Shown here: positions 15,694 to 23,864 of the stretch, piece by piece
Layout of the letters: each line of letters starts with the position of its first letter
Numbering within the stretch: position 1 is the first letter of the stretch
Assembly (NCBI GenBank): GCA_964547415.1
Contig: CAZJNX010000005.1
Coordinates: 1-47,638, forward strand
From: CAZJNX01 sp964547415
GTDB taxonomy: Bacteria > Pseudomonadota > Alphaproteobacteria > Rhizobiales > Amorphaceae
Direction: 5' to 3'
DNA: 47,638 bases
Program-made: the position numbers and the translations under genes
The notes under the pieces: generated by a model
The model's database searches: none
Told to the model about the DNA's origin: nothing
Seen by the model: the letters and a program-made list of their open reading frames with translations, nothing else

Positions 15694-16743
15694 GGGTGCG
15701 CGCCAGCGACGGCTCCGCCGGGAAGAGGAGCGAGGAGTCCCCGTAGGAGAAGAAGCGATAGCGCCGGGCGATGGCGTGGGCGTAGGCCGCCCGCATCCGC
15801 TCCATCCCCGAGAAGGCGGAAACGAGCATCATCAGCGTCGAGCGCGGCAGGTGGAAGTTGGTCATGAGGGCGTCCACGGCCCGGAAGCGGTAGCCCGGCG
15901 AGATGAAGATGTCCGTCTCGGCCGCGAACGGCGCCACCGCGCCCGTCGCCGGGTCCGCGGCGCTCTCGAGGAGCCGCATGGCCGTGGTCCCGACGGCGAC
16001 CACCCGCCGGCCCCGCGCCCGGGCGGCGGCGATGGCGTCCACCGCCGCGGGCGGGACCTCGCCGTACTCGGCGTGCATCCGATGGTCGGCGATCCGCTCC
16101 ACCTTCACCGGCAGGAAGGTGCCCGCGCCCACGTGGAGGGTGACGAACGTCCGCTCCACGCCGGCGGCCTCGAGCGCCTCGAACAGGGCGGGCGTGAAGT
16201 GGAGGCCCGCGGTGGGCGCCGCCACCGAGCCTTCGCGGCGAGCGTAGACGGTCTGGTAGTCCTCCGCATCCCGGGCGTCGGCCGGGCGGCGGCCGGCGAT
16301 GTAGGGAGGCAGCGGCATGGCGCCGACGGCCTCGAGGGCGGCCATCTCGTCCGCCTCCTCCACGGCGAGGGCGAGGGTGAAGGCGCCCTCGCCGTGCACG
16401 TCCTCCACCGTGGCGGCGAGGCGGGCCGGCCCCTCGCCGGCGAAGACCACCGTCTCCCCCGCCTTCAGCCGCTTGGCGGGCCGCACGAGGGCGCGCCAGC
16501 GGGCCGGCCCCAGCCGCTCGATCAGCGTCGCCTCGATGTGGGCAACGGCCTCGCCCCGGGTGCGCGTGCCGGTGAGGCGCACGGGCAGGACGCGGGTGTC
16601 GTCGGCGAGGGCATAGAGCACCGTGCGGATGGATATGNNNNNNNNNNGCCCCGCGGGCTCGCGGGGCGCAGCGCGATCAGTTCCTCCGGGAGGTGGAAGT
16701 CGAAGTCGGCCGTCGTCAGGCCGGTGTCGGCGGGCGCCGTCAC
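15683..16743 (-). CDS. queA: S-adenosylmethionine:tRNA ribosyltransferase-isomerase, interrupted by an assembly gap
   Basis: QueA transfers and isomerises the ribosyl group of SAM onto preQ1-tRNA to give epoxyqueuosine, the step after Tgt. The N-terminal 32 residues (16743-16648, containing ADFDFHLPEELIALRPA) and the rest (from 16637, with DDTRVLPVRLTGTR, AGLHFTPALFEALEAAGV, PGYRFRAVDALMTNFHLPRS) are clearly one protein. Between them lie ten N. With ten bases the two parts are out of frame, and comparison with normal QueA length suggests some 20 residues are missing, so the N run is a placeholder. Not evidence of a pseudogene. Forms an operon with tgt. Confidence 0.9.
16638..16647. other. Assembly gap (run of N)
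   Basis: Ten undetermined bases inside queA. For the flanking halves to be in frame the true gap must equal 2 modulo 3; a length near 60 bases would restore a standard QueA N-terminus. High GC or a scaffolding join is the probable cause. Confidence 0.97.
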
Positions 16744-16786
16744 GATGGCGAAGTGCCTCCCCGAAGGCGTGCCGGCGCCCGGACGG

Positions 16787-17332
16787 TCAGTTCCGGTCGG
16801 CGGCGATGGTTGCGCGGACGATCCGGTCCGGGTCGGAGACCATGCCGCCCTGGCCCCTCCCCTTCTTGAGCTGGTCGACGACGTCCATGCCGTCCACCAC
16901 CTCGCCCCACACGGTGTACTGCCCGTCGAGATGGGGGGCGGGCTCGAACATGATGAAGAACTGGCTGTTGGCGCTGTTGGGGTCGGGCGTGCGCGCCATG
17001 GAGACGGTGCCGCGCACGTGCCTGGCGTCGGAGAACTCGGCGCGCAGGTCCGGGTACTCCGAACCGCCGGTGCCGGTGCCCGTCGGGTCGCCCGTCTGGG
17101 CCATGAAGCCCGGGATCACGCGGTGGAACACGACGCCGTCGTAAAAGCCCTCGCGCACGAGGCGCTTGATGCGCTCCACGTGGTTGGGGGCGAGGTCGGG
17201 CCTCATGCGGATGGTCACCGTCCCGTCCTCGAGCTCGAGGACGAGGGTGTTCTCGGGGTCGGTCCCCTGTGCGCTCGCGCTTGCCATGGCGAGGATGACT
17301 AGTGCGGCGGCCGCGAGGAGTCGAGTGAGCAT
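16787..17332 (-). CDS. Exported cyclophilin-type peptidyl-prolyl cis-trans isomerase
   Basis: A 181-residue cyclophilin with a Sec signal peptide (residues 1-21, ending SASA), so probably a periplasmic folding catalyst. The active-site blocks are present: FHRVIPGFMAQTGDPTGTGT (catalytic Arg in HRV), NSANSQFFIMF and LDGQYTVWGEVVDGMDVVD. It lies 28 bases after coaD and 43 before queA on the same strand, the usual company of this gene in alphaproteobacteria, so it is most likely cotranscribed. Confidence 0.92.
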   Translation of the reverse strand: MLTRLLAAAALVILAMASASAQGTDPENTLVLELEDGTVTIRMRPDLAPNHVERIKRLVREGFYDGVVFHRVIPGFMAQTGDPTGTGTGGSEYPDLRAEFSDARHVRGTVSMARTPDPNSANSQFFIMFEPAPHLDGQYTVWGEVVDGMDVVDQLKKGRGQGGMVSDPDRIVRATIAADRN

Positions 17333-17360
17333 CGTCCGTTTTCTCCGGATCTGAGAAGGA

Positions 17361-17867
17361 TCAGGCGGCGCCGGTCTTCTCGTTGAGGCGCCGCGCCACG
17401 AGCGGCGGCACGAAGGGCTCCACGGCGCCGCCGAGGTGAGCGATCTGCCGGACGAGGGTGGCCGTGATGTGGCGCACCTCCGGCGAGGCGGGAAGGAAGA
17501 CGGTCTGCACGTCGGGCCGAAGCGCCCGGTTCATGCCGGCCATCTGCATCTCGTAGTCGAGGTCGGTCCCGTCGCGCAGGCCACGGATCAAGATGCCCGC
17601 GCCGTGCTCGGCGGCCGCGTCGATCACCAGGTTCTCGAACGCCACCACGGTCAGGCGGTCCGCCATCTCCGGGAAGGCCTCGCGGGTGGCGGCAGTCAGC
17701 ATGTCCACCCGCTCCTCGAAGGAGAACATGGCCTTCTTCCCCGGGTGGACGCCGATCGCCACGACCACCGCGTCGACGAGGCCGAGGGCGTGGCCGAGCA
17801 CGTCGAGGTGCCCGTTGGTGACGGGGTCGAACGAGCCCGGGTAGAGGGCGACGCTTTTTCGGGTCAT
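17361..17867 (-). CDS. coaD: Pantetheine-phosphate adenylyltransferase
   Basis: CoaD joins ATP and 4'-phosphopantetheine to dephospho-CoA in the cytoplasm, the penultimate step of CoA synthesis. The 168-residue length is normal. The nucleotidyltransferase motif YPGSFDPVTNGHLDV has the T/HxGH-like TNGH at residues 17-20, and the second signature is present as ITATLVRQIA. The ATG at 17867 is chosen because it opens the nucleotide-binding beta strand; the frame extends further upstream without homology. First gene of the coaD-PPIase-queA-tgt unit. Confidence 0.94.
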   Translation of the reverse strand: MTRKSVALYPGSFDPVTNGHLDVLGHALGLVDAVVVAIGVHPGKKAMFSFEERVDMLTAATREAFPEMADRLTVVAFENLVIDAAAEHGAGILIRGLRDGTDLDYEMQMAGMNRALRPDVQTVFLPASPEVRHITATLVRQIAHLGGAVEPFVPPLVARRLNEKTGAA

Positions 17868-17973
17868 GGGCGCTTCCGGCCTTGTTCGCGTGTTCGGCGC
17901 GCTCGTTAGCAAAAAACGGCGGGGAGCGGGAGGCACGGCGCCCGGGCGGGGCGGGCGCGTTCGCGTCCGTTCC

Positions 17974-18003
17974 GCTTCTTCCCGCATGACGTGTGGAAGA
18001 AGC
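17974..18003. repeat. Inverted repeat upstream of coaD
   Basis: Perfect nine-base arms GCTTCTTCC (17974-17982) and GGAAGAAGC (17995-18003) around a 12-base centre. The arms are A/T-richer than their surroundings. Could be an operator or a small hairpin; function unknown. Confidence 0.5.
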
Positions 18004-18079
18004 CCGCTGATGCAACCGACCCGCGTCCGTCGGCGTTTGGCATCCACGAAGGGTGGACCGCTGGCCGGAGGGCGGGGCC

Positions 18080-18099
18080 GCCTATCCCGCGGGATAGGC
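18080..18099. promoter_or_regulatory. Perfect 20-base palindrome, candidate operator
   Basis: GCCTATCCCG followed directly by its reverse complement, no spacer and no mismatch. It lies 213 bases upstream of coaD's start and 249 upstream of the 18348 gene. A spacerless palindrome of this length suits a dimeric repressor better than a terminator. The binding protein is unknown. Confidence 0.5.
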
Positions 18100-18260
18100 C
18101 GGCGAGCCGCCTGCTCCGCGGCTGCCGCGAAGGTGCATTCCGCGCTGGCGCGGTGCCGGCATAGCGTCCGGGGCACGTCGCGGGGCGGGCCGGGACGCAC
18201 GCGCGCTGGCGGCGGCCATGGCTGATGAAAGGTGAACGCGGACGGTGCAATCGCAGGGGC

Positions 18261-18276
18261 TGTGACGCGCGTCACG
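18261..18276 (+). promoter_or_regulatory. CRP-like binding site
   Basis: TGTGA-N6-TCACG matches the CRP-family consensus TGTGA-N6-TCACA at nine of ten positions, and the core GTGACGCGCGTCAC is a perfect palindrome. It is centred about 79 bases upstream of the ATG at 18348. The factor could be any CRP/FNR-family member; assignment is from consensus only. Confidence 0.45.
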
Positions 18277-18347
18277 GGCGACGCCGCGACGGCCTCCCAC
18301 ATCGGGATCGTAAGCAACGACCGCGTTCAGTAACGGGAGTGTAGACA

Positions 18348-18659
18348 ATGAAGCGGCAGCGACTGGTTCTCGGCAGCCCGATGATCGCGACGACGGCCGC
18401 GGCCGGTTTCCTCGCGGCGGCGCTCGTGTCGGGCTCGCTGACGGCGCAGACGGCGCAGGCGAAGAAGGGCGACCGCTTCGACGTGGTCGGCGAGGAGCTG
18501 TGCAGTGGCCAAGCCTGGCCGAACATCACGGCCGAGTGCGTCGCCTGGCGTAACGGCGCCCCGGACACGGCCGACAAGGTCCGCTACCTGACGATCGAGC
18601 GGACCGACCGGGCCGCCCGCGTCACCGAGCTCGAGCGCGTGGCGGTTCCCGCCGACTGA
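18348..18659 (+). CDS. Small secreted protein with CxxQxWPxxxxxC motif
   Basis: A 103-residue exported protein. Residues 1-38 form a long signal peptide ending TAQA. The mature part contains CSGQAWPNITAECVAW, two cysteines that probably form a disulfide around a WPN turn; this motif recurs in small alphaproteobacterial periplasmic proteins of unknown role. The start follows CGGGAGTG. It is monocistronic: two hairpins follow its stop and the next gene is convergent. Confidence 0.75.
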   Translation: MKRQRLVLGSPMIATTAAAGFLAAALVSGSLTAQTAQAKKGDRFDVVGEELCSGQAWPNITAECVAWRNGAPDTADKVRYLTIERTDRAARVTELERVAVPAD

Positions 18660-18667
18660 CGCGACAC

Positions 18668-18692
18668 CGCCCCGCGGCACATCCGCGGGGCG
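18668..18692 (+). terminator. Hairpin after the small secreted protein gene
   Basis: Perfect ten-base arms CGCCCCGCGG (18668-18677) and CCGCGGGGCG (18683-18692) with a five-base loop, nine bases after the stop codon. No T-run, but position and strength suit a terminator. Confidence 0.65.
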
Positions 18693-18706
18693 CATGGACC
18701 GACGAG

Positions 18707-18746
18707 CCCTCGCGCCGCAAGAAGGCGCTGCCTTGCGGCGCGAGGG
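18707..18746. terminator. Perfect 15-base-pair stem between convergent genes
   Basis: CCCTCGCGCCGCAAG (18707-18721) pairs perfectly with 18732-18746 around a ten-base loop. It sits 15 bases after the previous hairpin, between the convergent 18348 gene and the 18850 gene, so it may act on transcripts from both sides. No T-tract on either strand. Confidence 0.55.
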
Positions 18747-18849
18747 GACCTGCTACCGGCTTGCGCCGCGCCACGCCCTCCGACGCCAGCCGACGACGGA
18801 CCTCTGGATGGCGCCCCGGGTCGCCCGTCGCGCGCGGCGGCAGGTCCGG

Positions 18850-19836
18850 TCAGGACGCGGCGCGGCCGCCGGCGGTGGCTGTGGTCTGATCGGGGGTCGC
18901 CACCTCGTGGTGGGCGGCGGCGTGGCCGTCGAGCCCGATGGTCTCGAGAAGAAGCCGGTCGGACTCGCGCATCGCCTCCTCGTTGCGGCGCAGGAAGAAG
19001 CCCGCGAGGCTCACGCACCGATAGAGCATGGACACGCGGGAGAAGAAGCCGCGCACCGGGCGTTGTCCGATTTCGTCGAAGATCGTGCCGTCGCGGCGGA
19101 TGGTGACGGCGCCCGGGCACAGGTTGAAGCGGTCGAAGCGCTTCTCGTGATCGTCCGAGTCCCACTGGTGGAAGGCCTCCGGAAAGATCACGTTCGTCAC
19201 CGGGGAGCCGCCGCGCCTCAGGTCCTCCACGATGAGGGCGAGGCGCTCCTGGTTGAGGTTGTCGTCGCGTTCCCCGTTGAGGACGACGACGGGCGCACCG
19301 GTGGTGGTGGGGTCCTCGAGCCGCGGAACGGTGGGCCCGTAGTAGGAGACGTGGCCTGCAAAGCCCCGTTCCTCGCCGAGGAAGGTCCGCCGCAGCTGCT
19401 CGTAGGCGGTCAGGATCGCGATCATGCCGCCGTAGGAAAAGCCGACGTTGAAGATCCGCGCGCCGTCCACGTCGTCCCGCGCGGCGAGGAAGGAAAGGCC
19501 CGCGAAGGCGTCGGCGAGCATCATCGTCTCGGTGACGAAGAGCGCGCGGATCGGGTCGGGCATGTCGCGATAGCCGCGGGCGTGGAAGGAATCGACGACG
19601 AGCGCGGCGCACCCGTGCTGGGCGAGGAAGCGGCCGTAGCGCCGCTCCCGCGCCGTCTTCACCCCGCCGAGCCCCTCCGAGACGACGGCCGCGGGCCACG
19701 GCGGCGGCACCGTCGCGGGCAGGTACAGCCCCGCTGGCAGATCGACGGGCGGTCCCGGCGCGTTCCGGTCGTAGCCGGCGAGCACGAACGGGCTCGCCGT
19801 GCGCACCGTGACCGGGTGATACTCGATGTCGTCCAT
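18850..19836 (-). CDS. Dienelactone-hydrolase-like alpha/beta hydrolase with Ser nucleophile
   Basis: A 328-residue alpha/beta hydrolase of the dienelactone hydrolase superfamily. The nucleophile elbow is VGFSYGG (Ser134), where true dienelactone hydrolases carry Cys; the acid lies in GERDDN (Asp191 or Asp192) and the base is in FHQWD (His223). GLGGVKTARERRYGRFLAQ near residue 56 probably forms the oxyanion region. No signal peptide. The ATG at 19836 is chosen because it starts the conserved region. It lies 37 bases after the GH3 gene on the same strand, so it likely acts on the same class of ester, thioester or amide. Confidence 0.82.
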   Translation of the reverse strand: MDDIEYHPVTVRTASPFVLAGYDRNAPGPPVDLPAGLYLPATVPPPWPAAVVSEGLGGVKTARERRYGRFLAQHGCAALVVDSFHARGYRDMPDPIRALFVTETMMLADAFAGLSFLAARDDVDGARIFNVGFSYGGMIAILTAYEQLRRTFLGEERGFAGHVSYYGPTVPRLEDPTTTGAPVVVLNGERDDNLNQERLALIVEDLRRGGSPVTNVIFPEAFHQWDSDDHEKRFDRFNLCPGAVTIRRDGTIFDEIGQRPVRGFFSRVSMLYRCVSLAGFFLRRNEEAMRESDRLLLETIGLDGHAAAHHEVATPDQTTATAGGRAAS

Positions 19837-19873
19837 GCCGCTTCGCCTCCCGCGGGCGGATCGTTCCGCCCGA

Positions 19874-21415
19874 TCAACCAACGGTGCCGCGGCGGGCGAG
19901 GTTTCGCAGCGAGGCGAAGGCGTCCGGATCAAGGAGAACCCGCGGGACCTTGTTCTGCCCGCCGAGGCGGCCGCGCGCGCGCATCCACTCCACGAAGGTG
20001 CCGGGCGGCGCCATCGTCACCTCGGGCGGCTTCAGCTGGTAGTCGCCGCGGCGGTGGACCTCGTAGTCCTCGTTGAGGCGCTTCAGCGTCTCGTCCACCG
20101 TGCGGGCGAAGGCGGCACGGGCCTGCGGCCCCGGATCGCCCCCCTCCTCGAACTCGACGACCACGAGATGCTGCCCCGTCGGGTCGCCCTCGCCCGGAAA
20201 GCGGGCGCCGACGGAGAACTCGGCGACGGTCCGTCCCGCCTCGGCGGCCGCGGCCAGGATCGCCTCCTCGAGCTCCTCCGCCGAGACGTGCTCGCCGAAG
20301 GCCGACAGGTCCCAGGAGGTGCGCCCCGTCACGACGAGACGCGGCGGGTCGCGGGTCACGAGGCGGACCGTGTCGCCGATCCGGTAGGCCCAAAGGCCCG
20401 AGCAGGTGGTGAGGACGAGCTCGTAGTCCCGCCCCACCTCGGCATCGCCGACCCAGTGGCGGGTCGGCCGCTCCGCCCCGCGCTCCTCCAGCGGCACGAA
20501 CTCGAAGAACAGGCCGATGTCGAGGTTGAGGAGGAGACCCTCCCCCTGCCCCCGGTCCGCGCTCGCCACGAAGCCCTCGCTCGCCGGGTACACCTCGCGC
20601 AGGTCCGCCCCGCTCCCCTCCATCCAGCGGGCGAACTCCGACGCGTAGGGCGCGAAGCTCATGCCGCCGTGGACCACGAGCTCGAGCTCGGGATAGAGCG
20701 CGGCGAGGCGCCGCTCGCCCCCGGCCGCCTCGGCGAGGCGCTCGAAGAACAGGAGGAGCCAGCTCGGCGTGCCGGCCACGGTGCGGATCGGCTCGGCGAG
20801 GGATTTCTTCGCGAGGCGGGCGATCTTCGCCTCCCAGTCCGCCTCGAGCGCATCCTCCATGGGCGGGAAGACGCACGCGCCCGACCAGGCCGGCGCCTCG
20901 GCCCGGGCGATCCCCGACAGGTCGCCCGCCCGCACCCCGGGCGCGATCTCCTCCAGCGCCACCGAGCCGCCGAGCATGAAGTTCTTGCCGCCGAGGACGT
21001 GGCTTCCGGGGTGCGCGCGCACGTGGTGGCCGAGCATCTCGATCCCGGCGCGGTTGTTGGAGCGCACCATCTCGCGCGTCACGGGGATGTTCTTGGTGCG
21101 GCCCGTGGCGGTGCCGGACGAGACGGCGAAATAGGGGATCGTGCCGGGCCAGGCGACGTCCTCGAGCAGCGGGAAGGCGGCCGAGAAGTAGCCGTGCCAG
21201 TGGTCGTCGAAGGTCCTGAGCGGCACGCGCGCTTGGAAGTCGGCGACGGAGGCGATGGAGGCGAAGCCGTGGTCGCGGCCGAAGCGGGTGCCCGCGGCGC
21301 GGCGCACGAGGCGAAGGAGGGTCCGCTCCTGCGTGTCGGCCGCGCGTTGCCGGTCCCGCCGGGCCGCCCGGAGCGCCGCCCATGCCTTGAGGGCCGGCGT
21401 GCCGTCCACCCTCAC
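19874..21415 (-). CDS. GH3 family acyl-adenylating amido synthetase
   Basis: A 513-residue bacterial GH3 protein. Plant GH3 enzymes adenylate carboxylic acids (auxin, jasmonate) and conjugate them to amino acids; bacterial members are poorly characterised. The three ATP/AMP motifs are present: SSGTATGRTK (99-108), YPASEGF (276-282) and YRIGDTV (344-350), followed by GRTSWDLSAFGEHVS (364-378). The GTG at 21415 is chosen because it overlaps the upstream acylase stop as GTGA, implying translational coupling; a second GTG two codons on is possible. No signal peptide. Context with an Ntn amidase suggests amide chemistry on an acid-amine pair. Confidence 0.88.
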   Translation of the reverse strand: MRVDGTPALKAWAALRAARRDRQRAADTQERTLLRLVRRAAGTRFGRDHGFASIASVADFQARVPLRTFDDHWHGYFSAAFPLLEDVAWPGTIPYFAVSSGTATGRTKNIPVTREMVRSNNRAGIEMLGHHVRAHPGSHVLGGKNFMLGGSVALEEIAPGVRAGDLSGIARAEAPAWSGACVFPPMEDALEADWEAKIARLAKKSLAEPIRTVAGTPSWLLLFFERLAEAAGGERRLAALYPELELVVHGGMSFAPYASEFARWMEGSGADLREVYPASEGFVASADRGQGEGLLLNLDIGLFFEFVPLEERGAERPTRHWVGDAEVGRDYELVLTTCSGLWAYRIGDTVRLVTRDPPRLVVTGRTSWDLSAFGEHVSAEELEEAILAAAAEAGRTVAEFSVGARFPGEGDPTGQHLVVVEFEEGGDPGPQARAAFARTVDETLKRLNEDYEVHRRGDYQLKPPEVTMAPPGTFVEWMRARGRLGGQNKVPRVLLDPDAFASLRNLARRGTVG

Positions 21416-23640
21416 GCGCCCGGCTCCCGCGGGCGGACCGTGCGCTCCTCCCGGAAGGTTTCGGCGACGCCCCCGGGCGACAGGGGCAGGGACAGGTACT
21501 CGCCACGCTCCCAGGGGCCGGCCTGGTCGGTGAGGGTGTCGCTGCCCGGCCAGCCGTCCTCCCCGCCGAGGAGGCAGAAGGCGGTGGCGTCGATGTCCGA
21601 CAGGTCCGTGACGAAGCGGGCGTTCTGCCCGAAGCGGACGGCGTGGCGGCGGCGCGTGAAGGGGTGCTGGCTCTTCATGACGGTCTCGTTGCTCCCGGCG
21701 GCCGGCATGTCGACGGGGCGGACGGCGCGCCTCAGCCACGGCACGAGCCCGAGGGGGTGGAGAAGGCGCACCCGGTGGAGCGCGCCCCACGTCCCGAACC
21801 GCCGGAAGGGCCGCCGCGCGCGCCGGACGGCGCCCGCAGCCGCCCGCGCGAACGCGTCCGGGGTAACGGCCTCGACCGCCGCCTCGATCCGTGCCAGCGG
21901 CTGCCAGGTGCGGCTCGCCCGCCGCCCGTTGCGCTCGAGGCGCGGCACGAGGCCGGCCACGACGACTTCGAAGGCGAGCGCGCCGGCCGAGCCCGCCGCG
22001 TAGCGCCCGTCCCAGGCGGCCATGGCCCGGGCGACGGGCGTGGCGGCCTCGCGCGGGGAGAGGGCGGCGAGGATCCGGTCGCGCAGGTGGAGGGAGGCGG
22101 CCTGGAAGGTATCGGCCTGGAAGCGCTTGAGGTCGCCCGCGTCGAGGGCGGACCCGCCGTCGCCCAGCCGCTTCAGCCGTTCCACCCGGTCCGGCGCGGA
22201 AAAGAAGAAGCCGACGGGAACGGCCGACCCGGCCGGCTCGTCGTTGGCGGAGGCGAGGAAGCCGCCGGGCGGATCGACGATCTCCGGCAGCCCGTCGCCC
22301 GACACGAAGTCCGACCAGGCCTCGTCCGCCGCCTCGGGCGTCAGCACCACGTCGGGCGGGAGGGCGTGGGGGCGGCGCGGGAGGCGCGCGGCGACCTTCT
22401 GGGCGATCCGCCCGTCCCGCCCCGCGTAGAGCATGGTGAGGCCGGGCAGCGCGTAGCCGTCCATCGCCGCCTTGAAGTCGTCGAAGGTGCGGGCCGACAG
22501 GAGGGAGAGGAACGGCGAGAACTCGTCGCTCGGCGCGTGGCCGAGCCAGCGCAGCGCCACGTCGCGGCCGCGGCCGAAGCGGAAGGCGGGACTGTCGCTC
22601 ACCACCGGGCCGAAGCGGCTCTCGCGCAAGGACAGGCGCGCCGGGCGGGACCAGCGCACCGGCACCTCCACCTCGCGCGTCTCGAGCCGCTCGCCCGTCA
22701 CGTCCACGAGCTCGCTCGAGGCGGCGTGGAGGTTGGTCCCGCCCCAGGCGATCGCCTCGTTGCGGCCGACGCCGAGGATCGGCAGGCCCGGAATCGTGAG
22801 GCCCACGGCCCGGAAGGCGGGGCAGGCGAGGCCGACGGCGAACCAGATGCCCGGCGTCATCACCGGCAGGTGGGGGTCGCAGGCGAGCATGGCCGCCCCG
22901 CGCGCCGCCCGCTCCGGCGCGACGGCGACGGCGTTGGACCCGTGGGGCGCGGCGATCGTCGCCGCGGCGCCCGCCGCCTCCCGCGGGGCCGGCACGTCCT
23001 CCCCGGCTGCGCCCGCGCGGCCCGCGAGGAGGCGCCAGGTCTCCGGCCAGTCCGGCTCGTCGGCGAGGTGGCGGATGGTGCGCCAGACCTTCCAGGTGTA
23101 GTCGGCCGAGGCGAGGCGGCTCACCGCCACCACGTCCTCCTCGCTCCAGCGGGCGGGGGTGACGCCGAGGAGGGCGAGGTCGGGCGGGACGTGCCCCTCG
23201 TCCACGACCGCGTTGATCCCGTCCGCGAAGCCGCCGACGAAGGCGCGGGTCTCTGCCGGCATGAGGGGCAGGCTCGCCGCCGCCGCCCGGCGGAAGTCGA
23301 TGAGGCGGAGGAGACGGTCGACCGCTAGGGCCGCCGGGCCCGCCGCGGCCGCCAGCTCGCCCCGGGCGGCGCGGCGCATCAGGTCGATCTGGCTGAGGCG
23401 CAGGTGGGCGTGGACGATGCCGAGGCCGACGGCGAGGTCCCGCCCGCCCTCGGCCTCCACGAACGGCACCTGGCGCGGCGAGAAGCGGATCGACAGCCGC
23501 CCCGCGACGGGCGCCGTCGCCGGCAGGCGCGCGAGGCGGCCGGCAAGGTCCACCGGCGGCACCCGGGTGGAAAGGAGGGCGCCGAGCCGCCGCGTCGCCA
23601 GCAGGAAGACCCCTCGGGCAAGGCTCGCCGTTCCCGTCAC
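21412..23640 (-). CDS. Penicillin acylase family (Ntn) amidohydrolase
   Basis: A 742-residue member of the penicillin acylase/acyl-homoserine lactone acylase family, which self-cleaves to expose an N-terminal Ser that hydrolyses amides. The processing site is PHG-SNAV with Ser235 as nucleophile, followed by MLACDPHL near 251-258; GGTNLHAASSELVDV and GFLASANDEPAG are further family blocks. The GTG at 23640 is chosen since sequence upstream is low-complexity. The N-terminus has only a weak amphipathic stretch and no clear signal peptide, unusual because most relatives are periplasmic. First gene of the acylase-GH3-hydrolase operon. Confidence 0.87.
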   Translation of the reverse strand: MTGTASLARGVFLLATRRLGALLSTRVPPVDLAGRLARLPATAPVAGRLSIRFSPRQVPFVEAEGGRDLAVGLGIVHAHLRLSQIDLMRRAARGELAAAAGPAALAVDRLLRLIDFRRAAAASLPLMPAETRAFVGGFADGINAVVDEGHVPPDLALLGVTPARWSEEDVVAVSRLASADYTWKVWRTIRHLADEPDWPETWRLLAGRAGAAGEDVPAPREAAGAAATIAAPHGSNAVAVAPERAARGAAMLACDPHLPVMTPGIWFAVGLACPAFRAVGLTIPGLPILGVGRNEAIAWGGTNLHAASSELVDVTGERLETREVEVPVRWSRPARLSLRESRFGPVVSDSPAFRFGRGRDVALRWLGHAPSDEFSPFLSLLSARTFDDFKAAMDGYALPGLTMLYAGRDGRIAQKVAARLPRRPHALPPDVVLTPEAADEAWSDFVSGDGLPEIVDPPGGFLASANDEPAGSAVPVGFFFSAPDRVERLKRLGDGGSALDAGDLKRFQADTFQAASLHLRDRILAALSPREAATPVARAMAAWDGRYAAGSAGALAFEVVVAGLVPRLERNGRRASRTWQPLARIEAAVEAVTPDAFARAAAGAVRRARRPFRRFGTWGALHRVRLLHPLGLVPWLRRAVRPVDMPAAGSNETVMKSQHPFTRRRHAVRFGQNARFVTDLSDIDATAFCLLGGEDGWPGSDTLTDQAGPWERGEYLSLPLSPGGVAETFREERTVRPREPGA

Positions 23641-23809
23641 GCCGCCCCCCGCGGCCCGCCGATCGGCCGCGCCCGCCGCTGCTCCATCGCCCCTGCCGTC
23701 GCGATCGTCATCCCGCTCCCCCTCGTCCGGTCCGCCCCTCGTCCGTGCGATGTGGCGCGCACGGCCGGGCAAGGCCAGCGCGCGAACGCGGCGGCGCGGT
23801 GCGGACACG

Positions 23810-23840
23810 AAAAAGGGGCCGGGGCGCATGCCCCGACCCC
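23810..23840 (-). terminator. Intrinsic terminator of the EF-hand/PRC-barrel gene
   Basis: Read on the minus strand: an 11-base-pair stem (one G:U pair), a four-base loop and a run of five T, starting 25 bases after the stop codon. Arms are 23840-23830 and 23825-23815. It is the clearest Rho-independent terminator in the window and separates this gene from the acylase operon. Confidence 0.85.
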
Positions 23841-23864
23841 CTCTCCTCCGGCAAGCCCGCGGGC

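Larger units (their letters stand above)
17868..18347. other. Divergent noncoding region between coaD and the small secreted protein gene
   Basis: About 480 bases with no convincing gene. It separates coaD (minus) from the 18348 gene (plus), so it should hold promoters for both. It contains three inverted repeats listed separately: 17974-18003, the perfect 20-base palindrome 18080-18099 and the CRP-like site 18261-18276. Reading frames through it are Arg/Pro/Ala-rich and lack plausible starts. Confidence 0.6.

Noticed and set aside
16522..16621. Possible QueA pseudogene or alternative GTG start at 16621
   Set aside because: The apparent short protein is produced by the N gap; the true N-terminus is present at 16648-16743.
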